Source of the DNA: Anaerolineales bacterium
Lineage (GTDB): Bacteria > Chloroflexota > Anaerolineae > Anaerolineales > RBG-16-64-43
DNA: 60,040 nucleotides
Assembly: GCA_016928575.1 (NCBI GenBank)
Contig: JAFGKK010000064.1
Coordinates: 1-60,040 of the forward strand
Direction: 5' to 3'
The stretch's first letter is position 1, and the number at the start of each line of letters is the position of its first letter. This document shows positions 1 to 8,860 of this stretch, in pieces. The notes under the pieces are model-generated. The model made no database searches. It saw only the letters and a program-made list of their open reading frames with translations, and was not told where the DNA came from. Made by a program: the position numbers and the translations under genes.

Positions 1-83
1 ACAATCTCGTCGCTGATGATGGAGGGTTGGTATGGGGCGGCCGGATTACACCGGAATCGGTGGCCGAATTGACCGGAATTTGC
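1..83 (+). mobile_element. Left terminal repeat copy (83 bp), probable mobile-element end
   Basis: These 83 bases are the exact reverse complement of 59957-60039; identity stops at base 84. An open frame crosses the repeat (from base 3, reading ...WGGRITPESVAELTGI) and stops at 93-95, just outside it. The same frame on the other strand at the right end also points inwards. Two contig ends stopping in one repeat, with the repeat/unique border at the same base, fit a collapsed insertion-sequence copy or another dispersed repeat. No transposase domain is visible in so short a stretch, so the type of element is not known. Confidence 0.55.
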
Positions 84-84
84 T

Positions 85-114
85 TTTTCGCGTAAATGCA
101 ATTTCAGATATAAT
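85..114 (+). promoter_or_regulatory. Candidate promoter, weak -35 and perfect TATAAT
   Basis: TATAAT lies at 109-114 in a short AT-rich stretch just inside the left terminal repeat. The best -35 at a plausible distance (TTTTCG, 85-90) is poor. It could drive the membrane-protein genes starting at 328, leaving a leader of about 200 bases in which I see no gene. Confidence 0.25.
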
Positions 115-327
115 ATTAGCGCTTCGAAGCATTCCACTGGGTGTTCTAAAAGGCCAGGGATCTCATTCCAAAAAGTGATGCAACGAACCAATCTCCCTCT
201 TCTTCCGACCGATGAGATTGCTTCGTTCCCTCCAGTTGCTCGCGCAGACACCGATTGGGAGTTTTTCATCCTACTGCTGGAAAAGGGCTTTTTGGCGTAG
301 CACCCGGCAATCCCGGGGGAGGATCCG

Positions 328-825
328 ATGAAAATCCGGAAGGTCCTGCTCACCTGTTCGTCCATCCTCATCACGGCGCTTCTTACGTTCATCCTGACCG
401 ACAATCTATCGTCCTTACAGCTCAAATTTTCCAGAGTCGCCGGTCAATCCAATTCCGATGGGCTGGCGTATATCCTGATCGATCTGGCGCTTTCCATTAC
501 GCTGTGCGCGACGGTTTGGTTGATGCTTGTCTGGGACGCTGGGGATAAACTCCCCCCGACCTTGATGCTGATCGTCGGGATCCTCGGGTGGATTCTCCAC
601 TATCTGAACACGTTCACCGACCTTCGGTGGCAGAGCGGATTGTTTTACGATTTTTTCAACGGCATCCACTGGCTTTCGGCAATCTGGCAAAGCTTGGCCT
701 TGAAACTGCCCAAGACCGATATGTTCTGGGTGTCTCTGTTCAGCAGCCCGTTCACCTTTACGCTGAGCGCGCTCTTTATCGTCTTCGGCATAGTCGGCCT
801 TTCCTTGAAAAGCCATTCGAAATAA
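328..825 (+). CDS. Small four-helix membrane protein, family not recognised
   Basis: A 165-residue protein with about four hydrophobic segments (near residues 7-27, 47-70, 76-96 and 135-160) and a basic C-terminus, so an inner-membrane protein. The start is set by a GGGAGGA ribosome-binding site at 317-323. It is paralogous to the next gene: both carry the block VW-MLVWDAGDKLPP-ML-GILG at the second and third helices. The conserved WDAGDKLPP loop between these helices is the only distinctive motif. No enzyme or transporter signature was seen. The two genes probably arose by tandem duplication and may be co-transcribed. Confidence 0.75.
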   Translation: MKIRKVLLTCSSILITALLTFILTDNLSSLQLKFSRVAGQSNSDGLAYILIDLALSITLCATVWLMLVWDAGDKLPPTLMLIVGILGWILHYLNTFTDLRWQSGLFYDFFNGIHWLSAIWQSLALKLPKTDMFWVSLFSSPFTFTLSALFIVFGIVGLSLKSHSK

Positions 826-971
826 TTCCGGGGTAAGAATCCGGGATCCGGTTTTCCTAGGGCCAAGAGGCCGTGAACGCACGGGGCAAGGAAAAATCTC
901 CACCTGCACCGGATGGCGTTCTCCGCTTTCCTTTGCCCGGGGAAAACAGTTTTCGGCAGCGGGAGGACTTC

Positions 972-1427
972 ATGAAGACCAAGAAAACTATTTCCGTCAT
1001 CGGGATGATCATTCTCACGACGATCGTCATCGACATCGCCGGGTATCTATTCTCCCAGGAACGGGGGCTGTTCACCACTTCCGTTGCCGAAAGGGCTTTT
1101 TTATATGGCTTGATTCAGGCGGCGCTGATCGCGGTGCCGCTGGGCGCGACCGTCTGGATGATGCTGGTCTGGGATGCGGGCGACAAGCTCCCGCCCGCCT
1201 TTATGCTAATCCTGGGAATCCTCGGCGCCTGTCCGGTTCTGGTTTATGCCGCCAATCCGGTATCAGTTTTTACTCTGTGCCGGACGATCCCTTTACTTCC
1301 TCGCGGATCGACTTACGGCGCTTCGCAGTCCCTATCCTATTTCATGTCGCATTTCTCAACCGGCCTACTCCCGTTCCTATATATCGGTTTCGGCATCACC
1401 GGGTTGGCCGCCAAGCGGAAGGCGTAA
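972..1427 (+). CDS. Small membrane protein, paralogue of the preceding gene
   Basis: A 151-residue integral membrane protein with about four hydrophobic segments. The frame is open further upstream (to 873), but the ATG at 972 has a strong GGGAGG site at 961-966 and the protein then begins MKTKK followed at once by a hydrophobic helix, so this start is preferred. It shares WMMLVWDAGDKLPP with the product of 328-825; the N- and C-terminal helices have diverged. The function is unknown. Confidence 0.72.
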   Translation: MKTKKTISVIGMIILTTIVIDIAGYLFSQERGLFTTSVAERAFLYGLIQAALIAVPLGATVWMMLVWDAGDKLPPAFMLILGILGACPVLVYAANPVSVFTLCRTIPLLPRGSTYGASQSLSYFMSHFSTGLLPFLYIGFGITGLAAKRKA

Positions 1428-1566
1428 ACCGATAATCAAAACCCACAGGGACATCGGGGAAAAACTGCGGGCCCGCACCTTGTGGAACATCCCCAAGGCG
1501 GAAATGCGCCATGACGGGATGGCATAAGCCGCAGAAAAACCGGCAATCCGACAAGGAGCCTCAATA

Positions 1567-3051
1567 ATGACTAAGCAGTTATTAGGCCATAAGCCATCCC
1601 GCCCGAATGCCCTCGTGAATCCCCCTCCTCCGATACCGGCGGATTTGCCGGCTCAAGACCGCAACCGTCTGCCGCGGTACGCGCAGGCATGCATCTTGGC
1701 ATCGGCAGCGTTGGTTGCCGGCCTGGGCTGCGCGACGATCCGGGGAATCCTCGGTTCCGGAGAGGAGCACCCCGCGGCGTCGGACGCCTCCGCCGCGGCC
1801 GGATCGACCGCCGCCCCGGAGGCGGCGCCGGCGACTGCGGATTTGCACACCGCGACTCCCGCGCCGGTAACAATCCAATGGTGGAGCTATGAAACCGCCG
1901 AAGACCGGAAAGCCTTGATGCTCGGTCAAGCCAGGGAATTCGAACAAAGCCATCCGAACGTGATCGTCGTATTGACCGCGCTCGACCGATCCGCCTACAG
2001 TCATCAGATCGGAACCGTCCTGGCCTCGGATAAACCGCCGCACCTGTTTCAGAGCGAGGGCAATTGGTCGTTCGCGGAATTCGCCGCCGCCGGCCTGCTG
2101 ATGGACCTCTCCGCCGAGGCGGAGGCGGGCTGGGGCGCGGAATTCCTTCCGGCTGCGCTGGACCGTTTCGTCTGGGACGGCAGGCAATACGGCGTCCCGA
2201 AGGACGCATCCGTTGTCGGCTTGTGGTACAACAAAGCGCTGTTCCGGCAAGCCGGGATAACCGCACCGCCGTCGACGTGGGCGGACTTCCTCTCCGCGAT
2301 CGCCAAATTTAAAGCCGCCGGGATCACGCCGATCGCCGTGGGCGAAGGCGACAAGTGGTCAGGCGCGTTCTGGTGGGAATACCTGGCGCTCCGCCTGGGC
2401 GGGCGCGCGGCGATCGACGCGGCGCTTTCCCGCCGGGGCGCTTTCACCGATCCTCCCTTCGTGCAAGCAGGTGAGGAATTGGTCTCCCTGATCGAACGGA
2501 AGCCTTTCGAACCGGATCATCTTGCCCTAAACACTTATCCGGACGCGTCGGCGATCTTCGGCGACGGGAAAGCGGCCATGCACTTGATGGGACAATGGGA
2601 GAGGGAAAATCAGAAAATCTTCAGCACCGACGGCCAAGGTCTCGGCGGGGACTTGGAATGGTTTCCGTTTCCCGCCTTGGCGGGCGGCGACGGACATCCC
2701 GCGGACCTTCTGGGCGGGATCAACGGCTGGCTGATCGCGAAAGATGCGCCGCCCGAAGCCCTGGAATTTCTTCACTTCCTAATCAGCCCGGAGCAGCAAT
2801 GCCGTGAAGCTGGGTTGGGAAATCTGCCAGCGGCCAAGTCCGCGGGGGTCTGCATTCAGGACCCGTATCTGGAGCCTGTCTGGCAAGCGCTGACCCGCTC
2901 CGATTTCCTTCAGGTGTATTACGATGTGTTCCTTACGCCCGCGGCGGGGCAGATGGTGGACGAAGCCGTGTACGGATTGTTCGCCGGAACCCTCACGCCC
3001 GCCGAGGCCGCGCGAGCCATCGAAAACGCATATACCGCGGAAAATCCGTGA
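1567..3051 (+). CDS. Extracellular sugar-binding protein of an ABC importer (orphan)
   Basis: A 494-residue family 1 solute-binding protein. After a hydrophilic Pro-rich start of about 40 residues comes a hydrophobic segment ending in GLGC, a weak lipobox, then an Ala/Pro/Thr linker and the binding fold from about residue 100 (TIQWWSYE). It is clearly paralogous to the binding protein at 22635-23978, sharing GI-PIA-GE-D-W-G, GAFTD-PFVQAG and the DAPPEA block. AAGGAG precedes the ATG. The long hydrophilic leader before the membrane segment is unusual. No permease or ATPase gene is adjacent, so it may use the paralogous importer or act as a sensor. Confidence 0.85.
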   Translation: MTKQLLGHKPSRPNALVNPPPPIPADLPAQDRNRLPRYAQACILASAALVAGLGCATIRGILGSGEEHPAASDASAAAGSTAAPEAAPATADLHTATPAPVTIQWWSYETAEDRKALMLGQAREFEQSHPNVIVVLTALDRSAYSHQIGTVLASDKPPHLFQSEGNWSFAEFAAAGLLMDLSAEAEAGWGAEFLPAALDRFVWDGRQYGVPKDASVVGLWYNKALFRQAGITAPPSTWADFLSAIAKFKAAGITPIAVGEGDKWSGAFWWEYLALRLGGRAAIDAALSRRGAFTDPPFVQAGEELVSLIERKPFEPDHLALNTYPDASAIFGDGKAAMHLMGQWERENQKIFSTDGQGLGGDLEWFPFPALAGGDGHPADLLGGINGWLIAKDAPPEALEFLHFLISPEQQCREAGLGNLPAAKSAGVCIQDPYLEPVWQALTRSDFLQVYYDVFLTPAAGQMVDEAVYGLFAGTLTPAEAARAIENAYTAENP

Positions 3052-3124
3052 GCCGGATTGTAAAGGCGCCGCGCGCCCGCTCCGCCCCCGTCCGCCCATT
3101 CCACAACGGATCGTTTGGATCGCC

Positions 3125-3616
3125 ATGCTGATCGCCGTCCTCTCCGACACGCACGACAACCGCGGCACCATCCGCAAGGCGCTGGTTGTCGCCCGGGCGC
3201 GCGGCGCCGCGGAGATTCTGCATTGCGGCGACCTGACCTCGGCCTCCGTCCTCTCCGAGTTCCGCGGCTGGACGGTCCACTACGCCTTCGGCAACATGGA
3301 CCGCGACGCCGCGGAAATCCGCGCGGCGGCGGATCGGCTCGACCCGGGATCCGCGTGCGGAGCGGAACTTCATCTGGAGCGGGAAGGCGTGCGCATCGCG
3401 CTGATGCATGGCAACCATGCCGGGATGCTGACGCAGGCGGTGCGGTCGGGGGCGTATGACTTCGTCTTTCACGGACACACCCACCGGCGGCGCGACGAGC
3501 GCATCGGCCGGACCCGGGCGGTTAATCCCGGCGCGCTGGGCGGCGCCGCGTCGGAGGGTTATTCCTTCTGCCTGTTGGATACCGCCGGCGGGGATGTGGA
3601 GTTCATCGGGCTGTAG
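3125..3616 (+). CDS. YfcE/MJ0936-family metallophosphoesterase
   Basis: A 163-residue calcineurin-like phosphoesterase. The metal-binding motifs are in order: SDTHDN near residue 8, CGD, GNMD, MHGNH and GHTHRR, ending in NPGALGG, the usual signature of this short family. Members hydrolyse phosphodiesters with two metal ions; the physiological substrate is usually not known. The frame is open upstream, but homology begins at MLIAVLSDTHDN, so the ATG at 3125 was chosen. The gene lies 73 bases after the sugar-binding protein gene, on the same strand. Confidence 0.9.
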   Translation: MLIAVLSDTHDNRGTIRKALVVARARGAAEILHCGDLTSASVLSEFRGWTVHYAFGNMDRDAAEIRAAADRLDPGSACGAELHLEREGVRIALMHGNHAGMLTQAVRSGAYDFVFHGHTHRRRDERIGRTRAVNPGALGGAASEGYSFCLLDTAGGDVEFIGL

Positions 3617-3935
3617 ACGAGAATCGACGATCGACCACGGACCATCGGCCATCGCCCTTCTTGCCATCGTGGATTGGAGAGGCAATCAATCCCGCCGGAA
3701 AATGCGTCATGCCGGCGCGGAGATTCCCAAGAAGAGAAGCGAGGCCCGAACTATACGGCCATTGCCCGCAAGCAAGGATGGGATTCTTTTCTCCGCCGGT
3801 TGTGCTTGGCCGGTTTCTCCCAAATCGGCGGGGGAATACCCCGCCGGCGGCGCCTTCCGGACGGGTCATACTTCTATGCCCATGGAACCCTCCGCCCGGA
3901 ACCGGGCCAAGGGCGATTTCCCAACAGGAGCCATT
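3617..3935. other. Gene-free interval
   Basis: No supported gene. The stretch starts with a GATCGACCACGGACC-like run. Frames that are open here lack ribosome-binding sites and recognisable protein sequence. CAGGAG at 3925-3930 belongs to the following methyltransferase gene. Confidence 0.5.
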
Positions 3936-4646
3936 ATGAAAACCCCAATATCCAAGAAAGCGTACGACAAAATCGCCGACGCCTATGCGGCCATCACCGA
4001 TAAAAAACCCCACAACGCATACTACGACCGGCCGGCGGTGAAGTCGCTCATCGGGGATGTCGCCGGCAGGAAGATCGCCGATGTCGGCTGCGGCACGGGC
4101 GCGTACGCGCAATGGCTGGCGGACAGGGGAGCAAGGGTGACGGCCATCGACGCCAACGAGAAAATGCTGGCGCACGCCAGAAAGCGGGTCGGCGGCCGAG
4201 CGTCGTTTCATCTCGCCAACATGGAGGAACCGTTCCCATTCCTGAAGGATGGAAGCCTGGACGGCGTCTTGAGCGCCTTGGCGATCACCTACGTGCGGGA
4301 CCACAAAGCGCTTTTTTCGGAATTTCATCGGATACTGCGCAAAAAGGGGTGGCTGGTTTTTTCAACCGAGCATCCATTTTTCTCATACGGTTTTTTTAAA
4401 ATCCGGAATTATTTTAAAACCCGGCGAGTGAGTTGTTCTTGGAAAGGATTCGGAAAACGCGTCCGAATGAACAGCTATTATCACAGCCTGGGCTCGATCT
4501 GCGAGGCGCTTTATGAAAACGGCTTTCTGATCGAGCGGATTGTCGAACCCAAACCCATTCGCAAATTCAAAGAGGTCAGTCCCAAAGATTACAGGGAATT
4601 AATGAATTTTCCTTTGTTCATATGCATGAAGGCCTGGAAAACCTGA
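3936..4646 (+). CDS. Class I SAM-dependent methyltransferase
   Basis: A 236-residue methyltransferase of the UbiE/Methyltransf_11 type. It has the SAM-binding motif I IADVGCGTGAYAQWLADRG near residues 48-66, an acidic motif II (VTAIDANEKML), and FPFLKDGSLDGVLSALAI with the motif IV acidic residue. The post-motif region FSEFHRILRKKGWLVFSTEHPF is also typical. CAGGAG at 3925-3930 sets the ATG at 3936, although the frame is open upstream. The substrate cannot be inferred. It is the last + gene before a convergent 13-gene block on the other strand. Confidence 0.88.
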   Translation: MKTPISKKAYDKIADAYAAITDKKPHNAYYDRPAVKSLIGDVAGRKIADVGCGTGAYAQWLADRGARVTAIDANEKMLAHARKRVGGRASFHLANMEEPFPFLKDGSLDGVLSALAITYVRDHKALFSEFHRILRKKGWLVFSTEHPFFSYGFFKIRNYFKTRRVSCSWKGFGKRVRMNSYYHSLGSICEALYENGFLIERIVEPKPIRKFKEVSPKDYRELMNFPLFICMKAWKT

Positions 4647-4814
4647 TGATCTCCCCGTCCGTCGATCCGCGGTTGGTATCGGCCCCGGCACCGAGCGCCT
4701 CCCCTTTGTATGCCCAGTCGGTCGGGCTTCGATCGCCCATGCAAACCGGCGCAACCCGGATTCGCCGGGCGACAGGCCGCTCCGATGGTGGAAATACGAG
4801 TTGCCGGATACCAA

Positions 4815-5627
4815 TCAACCTCGGATCGCATAAAGCCCGGCGACGCCCGGAAACGAAGCCGAGCCCGTGTCGCGGAAGACCCGGTACCCCGCATTCTTTA
4901 GAATCCCACTGACTTCGTCCGCAAGTCCGGCGGAGTGCGTTTCGAACGCCATCTCCCGGATCCGCCGGTAGTCCCTGCGGGCGATCCCCTGCAGAACGGC
5001 GAGTTCATCCCCCTCGACGTCGATCTTTAGGAAATCGACGGTGCGGATCTTTTCCTCGCGGAGGATCTCCGACAGGGTTCGGACGGGGGCGAACCGCTCC
5101 TCCGAACGAAACAGGTAGGACGCCAAGTCCGGCCCAAGCTGGCTGTGGATGAAATCCACCTGGGCTTTTTTCAGCTCCGGCGCCGAGGTGGAATTGCCGG
5201 CCATGTTCGGATAAAAGGCGAACGTCCGCCGCGGTTCCGCCCGCGATCCGACGGCGCAGTTCAACAGCCGCACCCTTTCCAGCCGGTGCAGCTCGACGTT
5301 GCGCCGGAGCACCTCGAAGGTGTCGGGAATGGGCTCGACGGCGCAGACAAACGCCTTCGGATTCCGCAGCTTGGCGAACAACGCAAACATCCCGATGTTG
5401 GCCCCGACATCGAAAATGCAGGAGGCGCCCTCCAAGCTCAGGCCGTGGCGCAGGTATTCCTGTTTGATGAAAACCTCGTTGTAAATGAATTCGGTTTCCT
5501 GGATGCTGGTGTGCGTGAAGCAACGGAAGCCGTCCGGGAAGGTCACCAGCTTGAGCGGCGGCGGTTGCTCCTCGACCCGGATGACGTGGATGAAATCCGG
5601 CGAGAGAATCGGGTTTTGGGCCGTCAT
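4815..5627 (-). CDS. FkbM-family methyltransferase
   Basis: A 270-residue SAM methyltransferase with FDVGANIGMFALFAKL (motif I), CAVEPIPDTFEVLRRNV (motif II) and the FkbM hallmark FLKIDVEGDELAVLQGI. FkbM-type enzymes usually O-methylate sugars or polyketide-type hydroxyls. The ATG at 5627 overlaps the stop codon of the upstream glycosyltransferase gene in an ATGA, which indicates translational coupling; the frame is open further 5' but inside that gene. It is the last gene of the 19.2-4.8 kb run. Coupling to two glycosyltransferases suggests that it finishes the same glycosylated product (inference). Confidence 0.87.
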   Translation of the reverse strand: MTAQNPILSPDFIHVIRVEEQPPPLKLVTFPDGFRCFTHTSIQETEFIYNEVFIKQEYLRHGLSLEGASCIFDVGANIGMFALFAKLRNPKAFVCAVEPIPDTFEVLRRNVELHRLERVRLLNCAVGSRAEPRRTFAFYPNMAGNSTSAPELKKAQVDFIHSQLGPDLASYLFRSEERFAPVRTLSEILREEKIRTVDFLKIDVEGDELAVLQGIARRDYRRIREMAFETHSAGLADEVSGILKNAGYRVFRDTGSASFPGVAGLYAIRG

Positions 5628-7105
5628 GGGCGGTATTCCTCCTCGTCCACTACCCGGTCCGGTTTCTCCCCATCCCGGCCCAAAAGGGACGGGGAGGGAG
5701 CGCCGAATTCCGGATTCAGCGGGGGTTTGTGGGCGGCGCTGGCCCTCCGCAAATCCAGCGGCTTTTCGATCGGCGTCGGCACGGGATGGACGGGGGCGAC
5801 TTCCGCGGCTTCCCACAGCCGGCGCTCGATTTCATCCGCCGCCTGGCGCTGGCCTCCCTCCTTCCGCGCCAGGGCGCCCAGGGAATATGCCCGCTCGCGC
5901 ATCCGCGGATCCTCCAGCCGACGCAGCGCTTCGGCCATCCGCGGCACGGTCATCTCGTCCCGGCCGAAGGTCAGGCCGATGCTTCTATCCGCGACCAGCC
6001 GCCCCCAGGCCGCCTGCATTCCGAAGGAGGGCACGATGATCGACGGAATCCCGGCGGTGATCGCCGCGCCCGTCGTGCCGGCTCCGCCGTGATGCACCGC
6101 CGCCTTCGTGCGGGGGAGCAGCCAATCGTGCGGGAACTCGTCGGCGACCAGCACCTCCGGGGGATACTCCGCGCGGCCGTCGACCGTGTTGCGGAGCAGA
6201 ACGCCGCGGTTCCCCGTTAGCCGCAAGGTTTCGAGCACGATATCCGTGACCGCCGTCTTTTCGTGCACTCCCCAGCTTCCGAATCCGACGTAGACCGGCG
6301 GCGGTCCGGCGCGGAGAAAATCGCGGAGCCGCGGGTCGATCGGCCCCTTGTGGGGCAGAATCCACCATCCCGTCTGCACCACCCGCGCCGGCCAGTCCTC
6401 CGGCCGGGGGAGGAAATAAGCGCTCCAGGCCGCGAACGCCGGAAAGCGGGAAAGGTGCTGAGCCCAGTTGCGCGTGGCGAGCGGATCCAGCCGCAATCCG
6501 TGCGCCCTCCGCCAGGCGTTGATTTTATCGGAGAGGAACAACCCGAAGGACAGGAGCATGAAGGAGGATAAGCCGCGGTTGAAGAGCGCACCTTTATCCT
6601 GGATCCGGCCGTCGACGAAGCAATAGGCCGAGGTCGGGATGAATCCCGGATCGAAGTGCACGTTGAACAGCGGCAGGCCGCGCCCCTCGGCGACGTGGAT
6701 CGCTTCCGGCGTGGTGATAACCTTGGCCAGGATCACATCCGCCCCGCGGCTGGCTTCCCAAAACGCTTCCAACTGGGAGGGCGCGATCCGCCGCGAATAG
6801 GCCGTGCTGGTGGTGAGCATCTTCGGGAGGGATTGGCACGCGGCGAGCGTGCGCATCAGGCTTTCGGTTCCGTCTTCCCGCATCGTGTGGAATTCGATCC
6901 CGCGCTCCTCAACCAGCGCCCGGTACGGTTCCCGCGCGGCGAGCACGACCTGATGCCCGCGCCGGACCAGCTCCTCGCCCAGGGCGGCGAACGGTTGGAT
7001 GTCACCGCGCGTACCCCAGTTCAGCACGGCGAACCGGTACGAGCTTTTTCTTTTAAATGCGCGGCGGTGTCCGAACGGCCAGGGCGATGACGATTTGGGG
7101 TTCAC
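5624..7105 (-). CDS. UGT-type glycosyltransferase (sterol glucosyltransferase/MGT-like), copy 2
   Basis: A 493-residue GT-B glycosyltransferase. The N-terminal domain begins FAVLNWGTRGDIQPFAALG, the motif of sterol 3-beta-glucosyltransferases and macrolide-type GTs. The nucleotide-sugar site is VHHGGAGTTGAAITAGIPSI near residues 338-357. A polar Pro-rich tail follows the fold. It is close to the protein encoded at 7357-8820 over its whole length, so the two are tandem paralogues. UGT enzymes transfer glucose or deoxysugars from NDP-sugars to lipids or aglycones; the acceptor is unknown. Its stop codon overlaps the FkbM start codon. Confidence 0.88.
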   Translation of the reverse strand: MNPKSSSPWPFGHRRAFKRKSSYRFAVLNWGTRGDIQPFAALGEELVRRGHQVVLAAREPYRALVEERGIEFHTMREDGTESLMRTLAACQSLPKMLTTSTAYSRRIAPSQLEAFWEASRGADVILAKVITTPEAIHVAEGRGLPLFNVHFDPGFIPTSAYCFVDGRIQDKGALFNRGLSSFMLLSFGLFLSDKINAWRRAHGLRLDPLATRNWAQHLSRFPAFAAWSAYFLPRPEDWPARVVQTGWWILPHKGPIDPRLRDFLRAGPPPVYVGFGSWGVHEKTAVTDIVLETLRLTGNRGVLLRNTVDGRAEYPPEVLVADEFPHDWLLPRTKAAVHHGGAGTTGAAITAGIPSIIVPSFGMQAAWGRLVADRSIGLTFGRDEMTVPRMAEALRRLEDPRMRERAYSLGALARKEGGQRQAADEIERRLWEAAEVAPVHPVPTPIEKPLDLRRASAAHKPPLNPEFGAPSPSLLGRDGEKPDRVVDEEEYRP

Positions 7106-7356
7106 GAGTTCCTCCGCAACGGCATGGGATCACAAGCGTCGTACGACTGGGCTTAGCCGAGGATCGTTGCATCCTGCCGGAAAACTATCCGGCCCGGCCC
7201 GAAAGATTCGATCCGAAGCGGCTGCTTGCCGACGGGTTCGGACGATCGAAGGGCGCGTTCCAGCAGACTATTGAAAAAAAAAGAAACGGTTAAGCCCGCC
7301 CCGGCAAGCCCGGCGGGCAGCCCAACCACCATCAATTCCATTTTAATCACGCCCAG

Positions 7357-8820
7357 CTAGCCGTCTTCGGCGCCCTTCTTAGGTTCGGCTTCTTCGTCCA
7401 ACAAGGCCGGTTTTTCCAGCACTTCCGGGGATGGGCGGATCCCGGCGCCTCGGCCGCCGGAGGAACCGGAAGGCAGCGCCCGCTCGGGCGGCCGAACCAG
7501 ATGGATCTTGGCCTCTTCGACGGCTTCCGCAATCCGGCATTCGACTTCGTCCGCCGCCTGCTTCTCTCCCCCGTCGTTCCGCGCCAGGGCTCCCACCACC
7601 CGCGCCCGCTCCCGGATTTCCGGCCGATCGATCTCGCGCAACGCGCGCGCCAGCGTCTCCACCGATATCTCACGCCGGTTCAGGGTCGTCCCGATCTGCT
7701 TCTCCTTGACCACATGCCCCCAGCAAGCCTGACCGGTGAATGCCGGAATGATGATCGACGGTATCCCCGCCTGGATCACCGCGCCCACGGTGCCGGATCC
7801 TCCGTGGTGGACGGCCGCCTTAAGCTGCGGCAGAAGCCAATCGTGCGGCAATTCCTCCTCTACGTAAATCGAAGTTGGAAATTCCTTCCGCCCGTCCACC
7901 GTATTCCGCAGCAAGACACCGCGGTTTCCGGTTATCCGCAGGCTTTCCAGGATCACTTCCGTGACGGCCGATTTATCGTGCACTCCCCAGCTTCCGAAGC
8001 CGATGTACACCGGCGGCGGACCGGCCTTGATAAATTCGCGCAACCGCTTTCCGATGGATTCTTTCCAGGGCATCCGCAGGTATCCGGTCTGGACAAACCA
8101 TTCCGGCCAATCCGGCGGCCTCTCCAACAGGTGCGGGCTCCAGGTGATGAAGGTTGGGAACCGCCGGAAATAGCCGGGATCGCTCCACTTGGAGAAAACA
8201 TCCAGCGGCATGCGCTGCCGCAGGCGCCACCGGTTCACCTGATCCCAGATGGAATACCCCATCGGGATCAGCATAAACCGCCCCATGAACCGGTTGAATC
8301 TTTTGCCTTTATCCTCCAGCTTGTCGCCGACCAGGCAATAGCTTTCCGTGGGCAGGAAGCCCGGATCGTTGTGCCACAGGAACAGCGGCACCCCCCGGCG
8401 TTCGGCGATATGCAGGGCGGGCATGGTGGAGACCGATTTGGTCAGGACCGCGTCCGCGCCCTCGGTCGCCTCCCAGAACTTCCGGAATTGGACGGCGCTG
8501 AGGCCGCGCGAATAGGATGTGCAGAGCGCGAGCGCCGAAAGCATGGCGGTGCTGTCCGCCAGCGCCTGCATCAGCCGCTCGGTGCCGTCGTCGGGCATCG
8601 TCCAGAATTCCATCCCCTGTTCCTCGATCAGGGCGCGGTACGGCTCGCGCGCCGCGATCACCATCCGGTGGCCGCGGCGGACGAGTTCCGCGCCGAGCGC
8701 GGCGAACGGTTTGACGTCGCCGCGCGTCCCCCAGGTGAGCGCGGCGAACCGGTAGGAGCGTTTTCGCCGGAGGTTGCGCCGGTATTCGCGGGGCCAGGGC
8801 GAGGACGGGTTCGGGCTCAT
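7357..8820 (-). CDS. UGT-type glycosyltransferase, copy 1
   Basis: A 487-residue GT-B enzyme paralogous to the next gene. It has FAALTWGTRGDVKPFAALG at the acceptor-domain start and VHHGGSGTVGAVIQAGIPSI at the donor site, with the shared block PVYIGFGSWGVH before it. A charged tail of about 70 residues (Pro/Glu/Lys-rich) follows. The gene begins 40 bases after the acyltransferase-like gene, on the same strand. A 251-base gap separates it from the second copy; I see no convincing gene there. Two diverged copies suggest successive or alternative sugar transfers (inference). Confidence 0.88.
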   Translation of the reverse strand: MSPNPSSPWPREYRRNLRRKRSYRFAALTWGTRGDVKPFAALGAELVRRGHRMVIAAREPYRALIEEQGMEFWTMPDDGTERLMQALADSTAMLSALALCTSYSRGLSAVQFRKFWEATEGADAVLTKSVSTMPALHIAERRGVPLFLWHNDPGFLPTESYCLVGDKLEDKGKRFNRFMGRFMLIPMGYSIWDQVNRWRLRQRMPLDVFSKWSDPGYFRRFPTFITWSPHLLERPPDWPEWFVQTGYLRMPWKESIGKRLREFIKAGPPPVYIGFGSWGVHDKSAVTEVILESLRITGNRGVLLRNTVDGRKEFPTSIYVEEELPHDWLLPQLKAAVHHGGSGTVGAVIQAGIPSIIIPAFTGQACWGHVVKEKQIGTTLNRREISVETLARALREIDRPEIRERARVVGALARNDGGEKQAADEVECRIAEAVEEAKIHLVRPPERALPSGSSGGRGAGIRPSPEVLEKPALLDEEAEPKKGAEDG

Positions 8821-8860
8821 GCTGCCCCTCCAGGGAACGGATGCGGCGGCGGGACCGGCT

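Noticed and set aside
3456-3935. N-terminal extension of the methyltransferase frame upstream of 3936
   Set aside because: It overlaps the phosphoesterase gene and lacks similarity; the SD before 3936 and the start of homology decide.
7153-7350. Possible 65-residue minus-strand protein between the two glycosyltransferase genes
   Set aside because: No ribosome-binding site and no recognisable sequence. It may still be a small gene, but I cannot support it.
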